From contig CAJUTC010000080.1 in NCBI GenBank assembly GCA_910589195.1, forward strand, positions 1 to 7,451: a DNA stretch of 7,451 nt, in the 5' to 3' direction. The DNA is from an uncultured Lachnospiraceae bacterium. GTDB lineage: Bacteria; Bacillota; Clostridia; Lachnospirales; Lachnospiraceae. Below, in pieces: positions 1-5,906 of the stretch (position 1 is the stretch's first letter; each line of letters starts with the position of its first letter). Below the pieces are notes generated by a model that saw only the letters and a list, made by a program, of their open reading frames with translations, did not search any database and was not told the DNA's origin. A program made the position numbers and the translations under genes.

Positions 1-1
1 C

Positions 2-943
2 ATCGATGATTTGAGAAAATTTGATTCCGAATTTCTTTTAAATGTTGATTCCGAAATTAATACTAATATTTGTTCCACTTTAAGATGTGACCCCAATGTA
101 ATAACTGATATTGAGGTTATTAATGCTGGCTTGACCAATGTATCATTTGCGTTTGGATGTAATGGCGTGAAGTATGTCTATCGCCATCCGGGCCATACGG
201 CTAGTAATTTAATTGATCGGCATACAGAGGCGTTTGCGCAGATGGTGGCTAAGGAGATCGGGATTGATAAATCCGTTATTCATATAGAACTTTCTGGATG
301 GAAAGTGTCATATTTTATTAAAAACGCAAAAAACTGTGAGTTTGAAAGGTCAGATGCTCAGTTGAGGGCAGCAATGGAGTGCTTGCGACGGTTACACGCT
401 GTGCGGTATGACGATACGATAAAAGTGTTTGACAATGTAGCAGAAGGAAAAAGATTAATGATGATTGCTTCTGCCACAAAGGGAAATTTGACAAAAGAGT
501 TTGCTGAACTTGTAAAAAAGGTTGATGAACTTTATCTGTTAGTTAAAGCAGATGCCAAACGCCTTGGCTTCGGCTTGGTTCTCTGCCACAATGATACTTA
601 TGAACCTAATTATCTTTCTGATGATAGGGGAGAAATCTATCTGATTGACTGGGAATATGCTGGACTGAATTATGCCGCAAACGATATTGGCTGCATTCTC
701 AGCCGCTATGACTGGACAGATGAGCAGATTGAACGGTATTTGAAAGCATTTGTTGGCCGGGAACTTACAAAGGATGAGCATCGGTATTATATGGCATTTC
801 TGCCTATCTCAGCGTTTTATTGGTTTTGCTGGGGACTGTATAAAGGCAGTGTTGGCGATGATGACAGCTTTTTCTTTTTGCCAGCATACAGAAACTTAGT
901 CCGTTTTATTAATCCGGCATTGGACAGCTATAAAATAAACTAG
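2..943 (+). CDS. LicA/choline-kinase-like phosphotransferase (5' end uncertain, possibly partial)
   Basis: This is a kinase of the choline/ethanolamine kinase-aminoglycoside phosphotransferase fold, expected to phosphorylate a small alcohol in the cytoplasm with ATP. Numbering from the TTG at 11 (310 residues), I see a LicA-type N-lobe with GLTN at 40-43 and YVYRHPG at 55-61. The catalytic loop HNDTYEPN is at 193-200 (Asp195 as catalytic base, Asn200 as metal ligand), and the metal-binding IDWEYAG is at 212-218 (Asp213). These are the Brenner and DFG-equivalent motifs of LicA. The frame is open to the left edge and I see no Shine-Dalgarno before the TTG, so the true start may lie outside the window; kinase domains of this family can also be the C-terminal half of nucleotidyltransferase-kinase fusions. 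It is followed 15 nt later by an IspD-like gene, so the two are probably cotranscribed. The substrate (choline, ethanolamine or a sugar alcohol) cannot be read from the sequence. Family assignment is firm; the specific reaction is inferred. Confidence 0.85.
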   Translation: MDDLRKFDSEFLLNVDSEINTNICSTLRCDPNVITDIEVINAGLTNVSFAFGCNGVKYVYRHPGHTASNLIDRHTEAFAQMVAKEIGIDKSVIHIELSGWKVSYFIKNAKNCEFERSDAQLRAAMECLRRLHAVRYDDTIKVFDNVAEGKRLMMIASATKGNLTKEFAELVKKVDELYLLVKADAKRLGFGLVLCHNDTYEPNYLSDDRGEIYLIDWEYAGLNYAANDIGCILSRYDWTDEQIERYLKAFVGRELTKDEHRYYMAFLPISAFYWFCWGLYKGSVGDDDSFFFLPAYRNLVRFINPALDSYKIN

Positions 944-958
944 GAGAGAGAATAGAGG

Positions 959-1678
959 ATGATTATAGCAATCATATTAGCAGGTGGTGTTGGATTACGT
1001 GTTGGGGCAAATCGCCCAAAACAGTTTGTAGAAGTATTGGGAAAGCCGATTTTGGCATATACAATAGAGATTTTTCAAAACCATCCTGAAGTAGACGCAG
1101 TGGAAGTTGTATGCCATAAGAGCTGGAAAGATTTCCTAAAGCAGATGATAAGGCAATATGATTTATCAAAGGTGAGATGGATTGCGGATGGTGGAAACAC
1201 ATTCCAAGAATCTGTTATGAACGGCATGAATTATTTGAAGGGGAAAATTAGTACAGACGATTATGTGTTGATTCAGTATGGAGCTGCTCCATTTACATCG
1301 GAAAAGATTGTTGCGGATGTGATTCGGGTAATGAAAGAAAAAGGATCTTCTGTGACAGCTACACCATGCTATCAGCTTTTAGGAAGCAATGATGGCAATG
1401 AAAGTAGAACATGGGTGAATCGTGATCGATATATTCAGATTGCTTGCCCCTACGGATTCCATTATGGGTATTTGCTTGACATATATAAGCGCGCAAAGGA
1501 ACAGGAGCTGATTGATCAGGTTGAGCCGCATACAACCTCTTTAATGTATGCGCTTGGCGATAGGATTTATAAAGCTTATGGAGATCAGACAAATATAAAG
1601 ATTACTACAAAAGAGGATCTTGATATATTTGAAGGATATGTGCTGATGAAGCAAAAAAGAAATAAAACTTGTATATAG
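959..1678 (+). CDS. IspD/TarI-family cytidylyltransferase-like protein, divergent active site
   Basis: A 239-residue protein, normal in length for the IspD (MEP cytidylyltransferase)/TarI family, which transfers CMP from CTP to a phosphorylated alcohol. The N-terminal nucleotide-binding motif is intact: LAGGVGLR at 7-14 followed by PKQF at 20-23 (Lys21). The C-terminal NIKIT at 212-216 (Lys214) and the NRDR segment at 154-157 (Arg157) also fit. Other family motifs are altered. The usual H-D-A-A/V-R-P reads QYGAAPF (106-112), GGxxRxxSV reads GGNTFQESV (78-86), and the QTPQxF segment reads ACPYGF (162-167). The start at 959 has AGGAG at 942-946 and begins directly at the strand before the glycine-rich loop, as in the family. 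It is the last gene before a likely terminator and sits immediately after a LicA-like kinase. That context favours making a CDP-alcohol for surface-polymer decoration over housekeeping isoprenoid synthesis. A housekeeping ispD is the less likely alternative. Confidence 0.8.
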   Translation: MIIAIILAGGVGLRVGANRPKQFVEVLGKPILAYTIEIFQNHPEVDAVEVVCHKSWKDFLKQMIRQYDLSKVRWIADGGNTFQESVMNGMNYLKGKISTDDYVLIQYGAAPFTSEKIVADVIRVMKEKGSSVTATPCYQLLGSNDGNESRTWVNRDRYIQIACPYGFHYGYLLDIYKRAKEQELIDQVEPHTTSLMYALGDRIYKAYGDQTNIKITTKEDLDIFEGYVLMKQKRNKTCI

Positions 1679-1714
1679 ATAATCATATTTTTGACACTTG
1701 CATAATTTAATGGT

Positions 1715-1765
1715 CAAGAGGCTGCTGTGAATTCTTGTTCTAAGGGATATTACAGCAGCCTTCTT
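1715..1765 (+). terminator. Probable intrinsic terminator after the kinase/cytidylyltransferase pair
   Basis: A GC-rich inverted repeat, GGCTGCTGT (1720-1728) and ACAGCAGCC (1752-1760), pairs perfectly over 9 bp and can extend by one G-T and one A-T pair. It encloses a loop of about 19 nt and is followed by TTCTT. An AAGA before the left arm partly pairs with the trailing TTCTT, so it could act on both strands. The T-tract is short and interrupted, so efficiency is uncertain. Confidence 0.6.
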
Positions 1766-1823
1766 AAACTTGTATGAACTATAGATGGACGCTATTCTTC
1801 TCATACCACATGCTCGATTAGCA

Positions 1824-1852
1824 TTGCAAATTCAGCAAAAAACCGCTATAAT
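1824..1852 (+). promoter_or_regulatory. Sigma-A-type promoter for the cbiB-cobS-cobU operon
   Basis: TTGCAA at 1824-1829 and a perfect TATAAT at 1847-1852 are separated by 17 nt, the optimal spacing. Transcription would start near 1859, leaving a leader of only about 65 nt before the cbiB start. That is too short for a cobalamin riboswitch, so B12-responsive control of the usual type is not apparent here. Assignment is by consensus match and position only. Confidence 0.65.
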
Positions 1853-1924
1853 GGCAAACGTAAGAATATTAACGAGTAATGTTCATGAATCTAATTTCAA
1901 TTCACAAAAAGTATGAGGATAGGC

Positions 1925-2902
1925 ATGTTTCGTTTCAGTGCATTAACAATTGGCGTAATCTTGGATTGGATATTTGGAGAACCAAGGCTTCTACTTCATC
2001 CAGTGGTTTTAATTGGAAAGCTAATTTCCCGTACCGAACATTGGCTTCGGAAGAAACTGCCTGGGAAAGAGCGGGAAGCTGGCTTTTTCCTTGTATTGAT
2101 TGTAATTTTTTTAACCATGTTGGTTCCAGCGGCAGTCCTTTTTGCCGTTTCCTGCCTGGAAGGAGGAAAAGGGCCTTTGTGCTGGTGCCTTACGGCGTTT
2201 TGGTGCTTTCAGCTTCTGGCAGCCAGAAGTCTGTATCAGGAAAGCGGGAAAGTAAGAAAGGCTCTGGAAGTATCCGATTTGGAAGAGGCGAAAAAACAGG
2301 TATCCATGATTGTAGGTAGGGACACCAAACCATTGGATCAGCCCGGGGTTATTCGGGCGGCAGTGGAAACGGTGGCGGAAAATACTTCAGATGGGGTTTT
2401 AGCGCCGCTGTTTTATATGGCAGCGTTTGGAATTTTAGGTATTTTTTTTTATAAGGCTGTTAATACCATGGATTCTATGGTAGGATATAAAAATAAGAAG
2501 TACTATTTGTTTGGGTGCGCTGCCGCAAAACTGGATGATATCTGCAATTATATTCCAGCCAGGTTAACCGGCTTTCTGATGATAGGGGCGGCATGGATAT
2601 TAGGCAGCGTTTGCCCGGATTATGACGGAAAAAATGCCTGGAATATTTACCAAACGGATCGGCACAATCATGCAAGCCCTAATTCAGCTCATGGGGAAGC
2701 CGCCTGTGCAGGAGCTTTGCATATCCGTCTTGCAGGCCCGGCCTGGTACTTTGGAGAGCGCGTTGAGAAGCCCTATATTGGACAAAACGATCGGATGGTG
2801 GAGGCGGAAGATATTAAAAGGGCAGGTAAACTGATGATTTTAGCCGAAATCTTAGGCCTTTTATGTTGCTGGGTTATGGTGATGGCAGGATTTTTCTTAT
2901 AG
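1925..2902 (+). CDS. cbiB: Adenosylcobinamide-phosphate synthase CbiB (CobD)
   Basis: CbiB is a membrane enzyme that attaches aminopropanol (or its phosphate) to adenosylcobyric acid, giving adenosylcobinamide (phosphate). The 325-residue product has the family's normal length. Numbered from 1925, hallmarks in order are LDWIFGEP (13-20, the D...GDP-like motif), HPV (25-27), ENTSDG (152-157), KAVNTMDSMVG (177-187), DDICNYIPARL (204-214), SPNSAHGEAA (251-260) and KPYIG (282-286). Hydrophobic segments at about 54-76, 86-100, 161-176, 213-230 and 303-324 fit a polytopic membrane protein. I prefer the ATG at 1925 over the in-frame ATG at 1913 because GAGGA at 1915-1919 gives a 5-nt spacer to 1925, and the product then begins just before the first helix. 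It is the first gene of the operon, about 65 nt after a consensus promoter, and feeds CobU and CobS encoded downstream. A run of nine T (2442-2450) lies inside the gene. Identification is very secure. Confidence 0.95.
   Translation: MFRFSALTIGVILDWIFGEPRLLLHPVVLIGKLISRTEHWLRKKLPGKEREAGFFLVLIVIFLTMLVPAAVLFAVSCLEGGKGPLCWCLTAFWCFQLLAARSLYQESGKVRKALEVSDLEEAKKQVSMIVGRDTKPLDQPGVIRAAVETVAENTSDGVLAPLFYMAAFGILGIFFYKAVNTMDSMVGYKNKKYYLFGCAAAKLDDICNYIPARLTGFLMIGAAWILGSVCPDYDGKNAWNIYQTDRHNHASPNSAHGEAACAGALHIRLAGPAWYFGERVEKPYIGQNDRMVEAEDIKRAGKLMILAEILGLLCCWVMVMAGFFL
2442..2450 (+). repeat. cbiB: T9 homopolymer within cbiB
   Basis: Nine consecutive T encode the Ile-Phe-Phe-Tyr stretch at residues 173-176 of CbiB. 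The reading frame is intact across it. Homopolymers of this length are prone to polymerase slippage, so it is a candidate site for frameshift variation or assembly error. It may simply reflect Phe-rich membrane coding. Confidence 0.6.
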
Positions 2903-2947
2903 GAAAACTGTACATCAGGATTCTTTTATCAAAATGTTAAGAGGAAT

Positions 2948-3002
2948 ATAGGTCTGTAAATCCCATAGCATCACACCGGGAGGATGCTTTGCGAAAACCT
3001 AT
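2948..3002 (+). other. Nested inverted repeats in the cbiB-cobS intergenic region
   Basis: The 154-nt gap between cbiB and cobS has no ORF I can support. It contains two nested perfect 6-bp inverted repeats: outer ATAGGT (2948-2953) with ACCTAT (2997-3002), and inner AGCATC (2967-2972) with GATGCT (2983-2988) around a 10-nt loop. No T-tract follows, so it is not an obvious terminator, and it lacks the conserved core of a cobalamin riboswitch. It could be an mRNA-processing or stability element, or chance. A weak promoter-like pair, TTGCGA (2989-2994) and AACAAT (3012-3017) with a 17-nt spacer, overlaps its 3' part. Confidence 0.3.
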
Positions 3003-3056
3003 TTAAAAAGGAACAATTAAGGGAAAATAGTTAAAAGGAAACAGGAGTGCAGGAAA

Positions 3057-3860
3057 ATGAATTTACTTTATGGTCTGTTAATTGCCCTATCCATGTATTC
3101 AAAAATCCCGGTTCCTGTTGTCCAATGGACGAAGCCAAGGCTCCGGTATACCATGTGCTGGTTTCCGCTGGTTGGAATCGTCTGTGGCGTCTTACTATGG
3201 CTCTGGCTGCTGCTTGTAAAATGGCTGGATATTCATTTCGCCGCTGCCGGGCTTTTGGGAACTTGCATACCGATACTGGTTACAGGAGGGATTCATTTTG
3301 ACGGGTTTTTAGATACCTTAGATGCCAGAAGTTCCTATGGGGAAAAAGAAAAGAAACTGGAAATATTAAAGGATCCCCATACAGGCGCATTTGCCATTAT
3401 GGGCGGATGCGTGTATTTCCTTGCCTATGCCGGATGCCTGGTTCAGCTTTTTGCGGACGGAATTCAAGGAGGATTTGCGGGAGGAAAGAACCTGGCTGCC
3501 TTCTGCTTCGTCTTTCCGTTAGAACGGTCTTTCAGCGGTCTTTCCATAGCCTGCTTTCCATGTGCCAAAAACAGCGGTCTGGCCTATACCTTTTCTGACG
3601 GTGCCCATAGGAATTGCGTCAGATTTTCGTCATTAGGTTGGATTTGCATTTGTCTGATAGGCACCGTCCGGATTTGCGGCGTCATTCCAGCCTGCCTGAT
3701 TGCCAGTGTGGCAGGTGTGTCGTTTTTGCGTTACTGGCATATGTCCCAAAAGGAATTTGGAGGGATTACAGGGGATTTGGCCGGATGGTTTTTGCAGGTG
3801 TTTGAACTGGCGGCTTTGGCAGTATTGGCTTTATATGGAAGGTGGATGGTGTCAGTATGA
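3057..3860 (+). CDS. cobS: Adenosylcobinamide-GDP ribazoletransferase (cobalamin synthase) CobS
   Basis: CobS is a polytopic membrane enzyme that joins adenosylcobinamide-GDP to alpha-ribazole (5'-phosphate), releasing GMP and closing the nucleotide loop of cobalamin. The 267-residue product matches the family: TGGIHFDGFLDTLDA at 76-90 (the Asp-rich, Mg-binding motif usually seen as TGGLHxDGxxDxxD), KDPHTGAFA at 105-113, and FGGITGD at 234-240 near the C-terminus. Hydrophobic helices surround these, for example at about 31-55, 61-77, 110-131 and 191-215. AGGAG at 3043-3047 precedes the ATG with a 9-nt spacer. Its stop overlaps the downstream CobU start in an ATGA (3857-3860), indicating translational coupling. 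The segment at about 140-200 is rich in Cys and aromatic residues and less conserved than the rest, but the frame is intact. Together with CbiB upstream and CobU downstream it forms a nucleotide-loop assembly operon. Identification is very secure. Confidence 0.95.
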   Translation: MNLLYGLLIALSMYSKIPVPVVQWTKPRLRYTMCWFPLVGIVCGVLLWLWLLLVKWLDIHFAAAGLLGTCIPILVTGGIHFDGFLDTLDARSSYGEKEKKLEILKDPHTGAFAIMGGCVYFLAYAGCLVQLFADGIQGGFAGGKNLAAFCFVFPLERSFSGLSIACFPCAKNSGLAYTFSDGAHRNCVRFSSLGWICICLIGTVRICGVIPACLIASVAGVSFLRYWHMSQKEFGGITGDLAGWFLQVFELAALAVLALYGRWMVSV

Positions 3861-4921
3861 TTTTTATTATAGGAGGAATGAGCCAGGGAAAGAGGGACTT
3901 CGCTGTAAGGACATTTTTGGCGTCAAACTATTTGGAATCAGGCAGTGAAATGGGGGATGCGGCAGCAAAAGAAGGTGAAAACAGGGTAGCAGTTGATTTT
4001 GCGGACGGAGAGATTGTTTCCTGGGAGGTTTTCCAAAAAGCAATGTATGCCTACGATCTTCATCAGATGATTCGGAGAAAGCTGGAAATGGGAGAGGATC
4101 CAAAATGGTTGGAAGACAAAATGTGGAAACAACTGGTGGAGGGATGCCCGGAGCGGATTTTGATAACGGATGAAATCGGATGTGGAATTGTCCCGCTGGA
4201 TCCCTTTGAACGACAGTACCGGGAACTGACAGGGCGAATTTGCTGTAAGCTGGCGGCAGCGGCGGCAGAAGTGTGGAGAGTAACTGCTGGAATTGGGATT
4301 TGTTTAAAGAAAGGAGAGCGTATGAGCGAAGCAACTGTTTATGGAACGAATACAAAACCGATTGAGGAAGGTTTTTTACAGGAAATTGCCAGCCAGACCA
4401 GGCAGGCGGTCAATGAACTGCTGGATGCGGCAAAGCTGAAAGAAGGCCAATTATTGGCGGTAGGCTGTTCTTCCAGCGAAATCGCAAGTTATCGGATTGG
4501 ATCTTGCTCTAGTGAAGAAATTGGACAGGCGGTTTATGGTGTGATAAGCCAGGTGTGCAAAGAGAGAGGGATTTACCTGGCAGCTCAGTGTTGTGAACAT
4601 TTAAACCGGGCTTTGATTTTAGAAGAAGAGGCGGCGGATCGATATGGTTATGAAGTGGTCAATGTGGTGCCACAGTTAAAGGCAGGTGGATCATTTGCCA
4701 CTGCCGCTTATAAGGGGATGAAATCTCCTGTAGCGGTAGAGCGGGTAACAGCCCATGCTGGACTTGATATTGGCGATACCCTGATTGGAATGCACCTTCG
4801 GGCTGTGGCAGTTCCTGTAAGGCTTGCTATCAAGCAGATTGGCGGCGCCCATGTATCCAGCGCCAGGGTACGCCCTAAATTTATCGGCGGCTCACGGGCC
4901 TGTTATGGGGAAAGCAAATAA
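3857..4921 (+). CDS. CobU-like adenosylcobinamide kinase fused in frame to a UPF0340 (DUF436/YwlG) domain
   Basis: This 354-residue ORF has two domains. Residues 1-155 are a divergent CobU, the enzyme that phosphorylates adenosylcobinamide and converts it to its GDP form. It has a P-loop-like GGMSQGKR (6-13, Lys12 kept, final Ser/Thr replaced by Arg) and the CobU signature DEIGCGIVPLDPFER (105-119), ending in GIGICLK (145-151). The middle is shorter than in enteric CobU, and I cannot find the R-I-x-x-H segment holding the guanylylated histidine. Residues 156-354 match UPF0340 proteins such as B. subtilis YwlG, of unknown function: VGCSSSEI (202-209), CEHLNRAL (256-263) and DIGDTLIGMHL (314-324). 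The start at 3857 overlaps the cobS stop as ATGA; an in-frame ATG at 3842 is less likely. No stop separates the domains, yet Met156 has its own Shine-Dalgarno, so both a fusion and a free UPF0340 protein are possible. A strong terminator follows. Domain identities are secure; the catalytic competence of the CobU part is uncertain. Confidence 0.88.
   Translation: MIFIIGGMSQGKRDFAVRTFLASNYLESGSEMGDAAAKEGENRVAVDFADGEIVSWEVFQKAMYAYDLHQMIRRKLEMGEDPKWLEDKMWKQLVEGCPERILITDEIGCGIVPLDPFERQYRELTGRICCKLAAAAAEVWRVTAGIGICLKKGERMSEATVYGTNTKPIEEGFLQEIASQTRQAVNELLDAAKLKEGQLLAVGCSSSEIASYRIGSCSSEEIGQAVYGVISQVCKERGIYLAAQCCEHLNRALILEEEAADRYGYEVVNVVPQLKAGGSFATAAYKGMKSPVAVERVTAHAGLDIGDTLIGMHLRAVAVPVRLAIKQIGGAHVSSARVRPKFIGGSRACYGESK
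4311..4324 (+). promoter_or_regulatory. Internal Shine-Dalgarno and ATG for a separate UPF0340 product (4322-4921)
   Basis: AAGGAG at 4311-4316, extended by AG, lies 5 nt before an in-frame ATG at 4322. This is the best ribosome binding site in the operon and falls exactly at the CobU/UPF0340 domain boundary. Initiation here would give a 199-residue protein, close to the usual free-standing UPF0340 length. It suggests two originally separate genes whose intervening stop was lost, or a deliberate dual-start arrangement. Confidence 0.7.
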
Positions 4922-5004
4922 AATGAAAATTTAGAGAACAGGAATATTGATTTTATTATCAGCAATGCTCAAGAGAGAATCTAATTTTTTAATATGGCAT
5001 ACGT

Positions 5005-5053
5005 AAAAAGCGACCGGAAACATCTTGAAAGTGAGAAGTTTCCGGTCGTTTTT
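5005..5053 (+). terminator. Strong Rho-independent terminator of the cobalamin operon
   Basis: A perfect 11-bp stem, CGACCGGAAAC (5011-5021) with GTTTCCGGTCG (5038-5048), encloses a 16-nt loop and is followed by TTTTT (5049-5053). AAAAAG directly precedes the left arm, so it would also work for transcripts arriving on the - strand. It lies about 90 nt after the UPF0340 stop and separates the operon from the two-component system. The stretch 4922-5004 holds nothing else I can identify. Confidence 0.92.
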
Positions 5054-5054
5054 A

Positions 5055-5116
5055 TGTGGACTGCTTCCGGCAGAGAATGCCTTTTACGCAATGGGAGGAT
5101 CCATTTGCGCTCCACA
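5055..5116. other. Possible three-way-junction RNA or DNA structure
   Basis: Three helices can form together in 62 nt. P1 is TGTGGA (5055-5060) with TCCACA (5111-5116). P2 is CTGC (5061-5064) with GCAG (5070-5073) around TTCCG. P3 is CGCAATGG (5087-5094) with CCATTTGCG (5101-5109), with one bulge and a 6-nt loop. It begins 2 nt after the U-tract of the operon terminator and lies about 90 nt before the response-regulator start. I do not recognise a known riboswitch or small RNA. Whether it is transcribed, and from which strand, cannot be told; chance pairing is possible. Confidence 0.3.
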
Positions 5117-5207
5117 GATAAATGTAAACACTTATTTGCCGATAATATAAAATAGCAGGATACCACTTTGTTGCCCTATAAGGTGTGAAACAGAGAGGAG
5201 AAGTGAA

Positions 5208-5906
5208 ATGTTTATCATTGCCATATGTGAAGATGAACCATATATGTTAGAAGAATTGCGCAAACAAGTAGAAACCTATATGAATTCCGAGCAATTGCCC
5301 GCAAGTATTAAGACTTGTATGTCAGGCGAAGAGCTATTAAAAGAAAAGGATCCATTTGACGTTGTTTTATTAGATATGATGCTTCCAGGGTTAAATGGAC
5401 TTGAAGTCGCAAAACAGATTTCTCACAAAATCCCTATTATTTTCATTACTTCTTACAGGGAATATGCGGTAGAGGCATTTGATATGAATGCAGTACATTA
5501 TCTGATCAAACCAGTTACAAAAGAACGGCTTTTTTTGGCGCTTGACAGAGCGATAAAACGAACCAAGAAGGCGGATAACCAGGCATTAATTCTTATGAAA
5601 AGTGGGAAAACACAGGTAATCCCTATCCGGGATATTTTATATTGTGAAGTATTTAACCATCAGATCTGCATTCATACCATACATGAAACGTATGAATATT
5701 TTGGTACTTTGGATACGTTAGAAGCAAAACTGGACGAACGTTTCTTTCGCTGTCATCGGAGCTTTGTTGTAAATTTGAGTTGTGTTGCGGGACAGGAAAA
5801 TGGAATGGCGATTTTGACAAATGGAGAAAGCATATTAATAGCAAGGCGCAGGCAGTCGGACTTTATGCGAAAATTACTGGACTTTCTTAAAAATGAGGTG
5901 ATATGA
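5208..5906 (+). CDS. LytTR-family response regulator (AgrA/VirR-like)
   Basis: A 232-residue cytoplasmic two-component regulator. Residues 1-120 form a receiver domain: acidic pocket Glu8/Asp9, phospho-acceptor Asp56 in LLDMMLPG (54-61), Thr81 in ITSYRE, and Lys101 in LIKPV. Residues about 128-230 form a LytTR DNA-binding domain with IRDILYCEV (140-148), FRCHRSFVVNL (180-190) and IARRRQSDF (211-219), typical of AgrA, VirR and ComE regulators that bind paired 9-bp direct repeats. The ATG is preceded by GAGGAG at 5195-5200 with a 7-nt spacer. Its stop overlaps the start region of the sensor kinase gene, so the two are cotranscribed and coupled. In the 150 nt upstream I see AT-rich promoter-like sequence (GATAATATAAAAT, 5141-5153) without a convincing -35, and no clear LytTR repeat pair. 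No agrB/agrD-type gene is next to it, so the signal and target genes are unknown. Family assignment is secure. Confidence 0.93.
   Translation: MFIIAICEDEPYMLEELRKQVETYMNSEQLPASIKTCMSGEELLKEKDPFDVVLLDMMLPGLNGLEVAKQISHKIPIIFITSYREYAVEAFDMNAVHYLIKPVTKERLFLALDRAIKRTKKADNQALILMKSGKTQVIPIRDILYCEVFNHQICIHTIHETYEYFGTLDTLEAKLDERFFRCHRSFVVNLSCVAGQENGMAILTNGESILIARRRQSDFMRKLLDFLKNEVI

Noticed and set aside
1691..1706. TTGACA followed by CATAAT as a promoter after the cytidylyltransferase gene
   Set aside because: The spacer is only 4 nt, and no acceptable -10 lies 16-18 nt downstream of TTGACA before the terminator hairpin.
1879..2319. Open frame of 146 codons overlapping the start of cbiB in another + frame
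   Set aside because: It lacks a Shine-Dalgarno and homology, and lies over well-conserved CbiB motifs. It is a shadow frame.
2903..3056. Cobalamin riboswitch before cobS
   Set aside because: Fragments such as GGT...AATCCC and CACCGGGAG resemble parts of the B12 element, but the conserved core and the long ligand-binding arms are missing and the gap is too short.
3867..4355. Long open frame on the - strand (162 codons) opposite the CobU domain
   Set aside because: Its translation is a low-complexity Ser/Leu/Pro-rich sequence with no family resemblance, and it lies fully antisense to a clear CobU domain.
5111..5165. Promoter for the response-regulator operon (GATAATATAAAAT region)
   Set aside because: Several -10-like sequences are present, but the matching -35 hexamers (for example TGTAAA at 5123-5128) are poor, so no single promoter could be supported.
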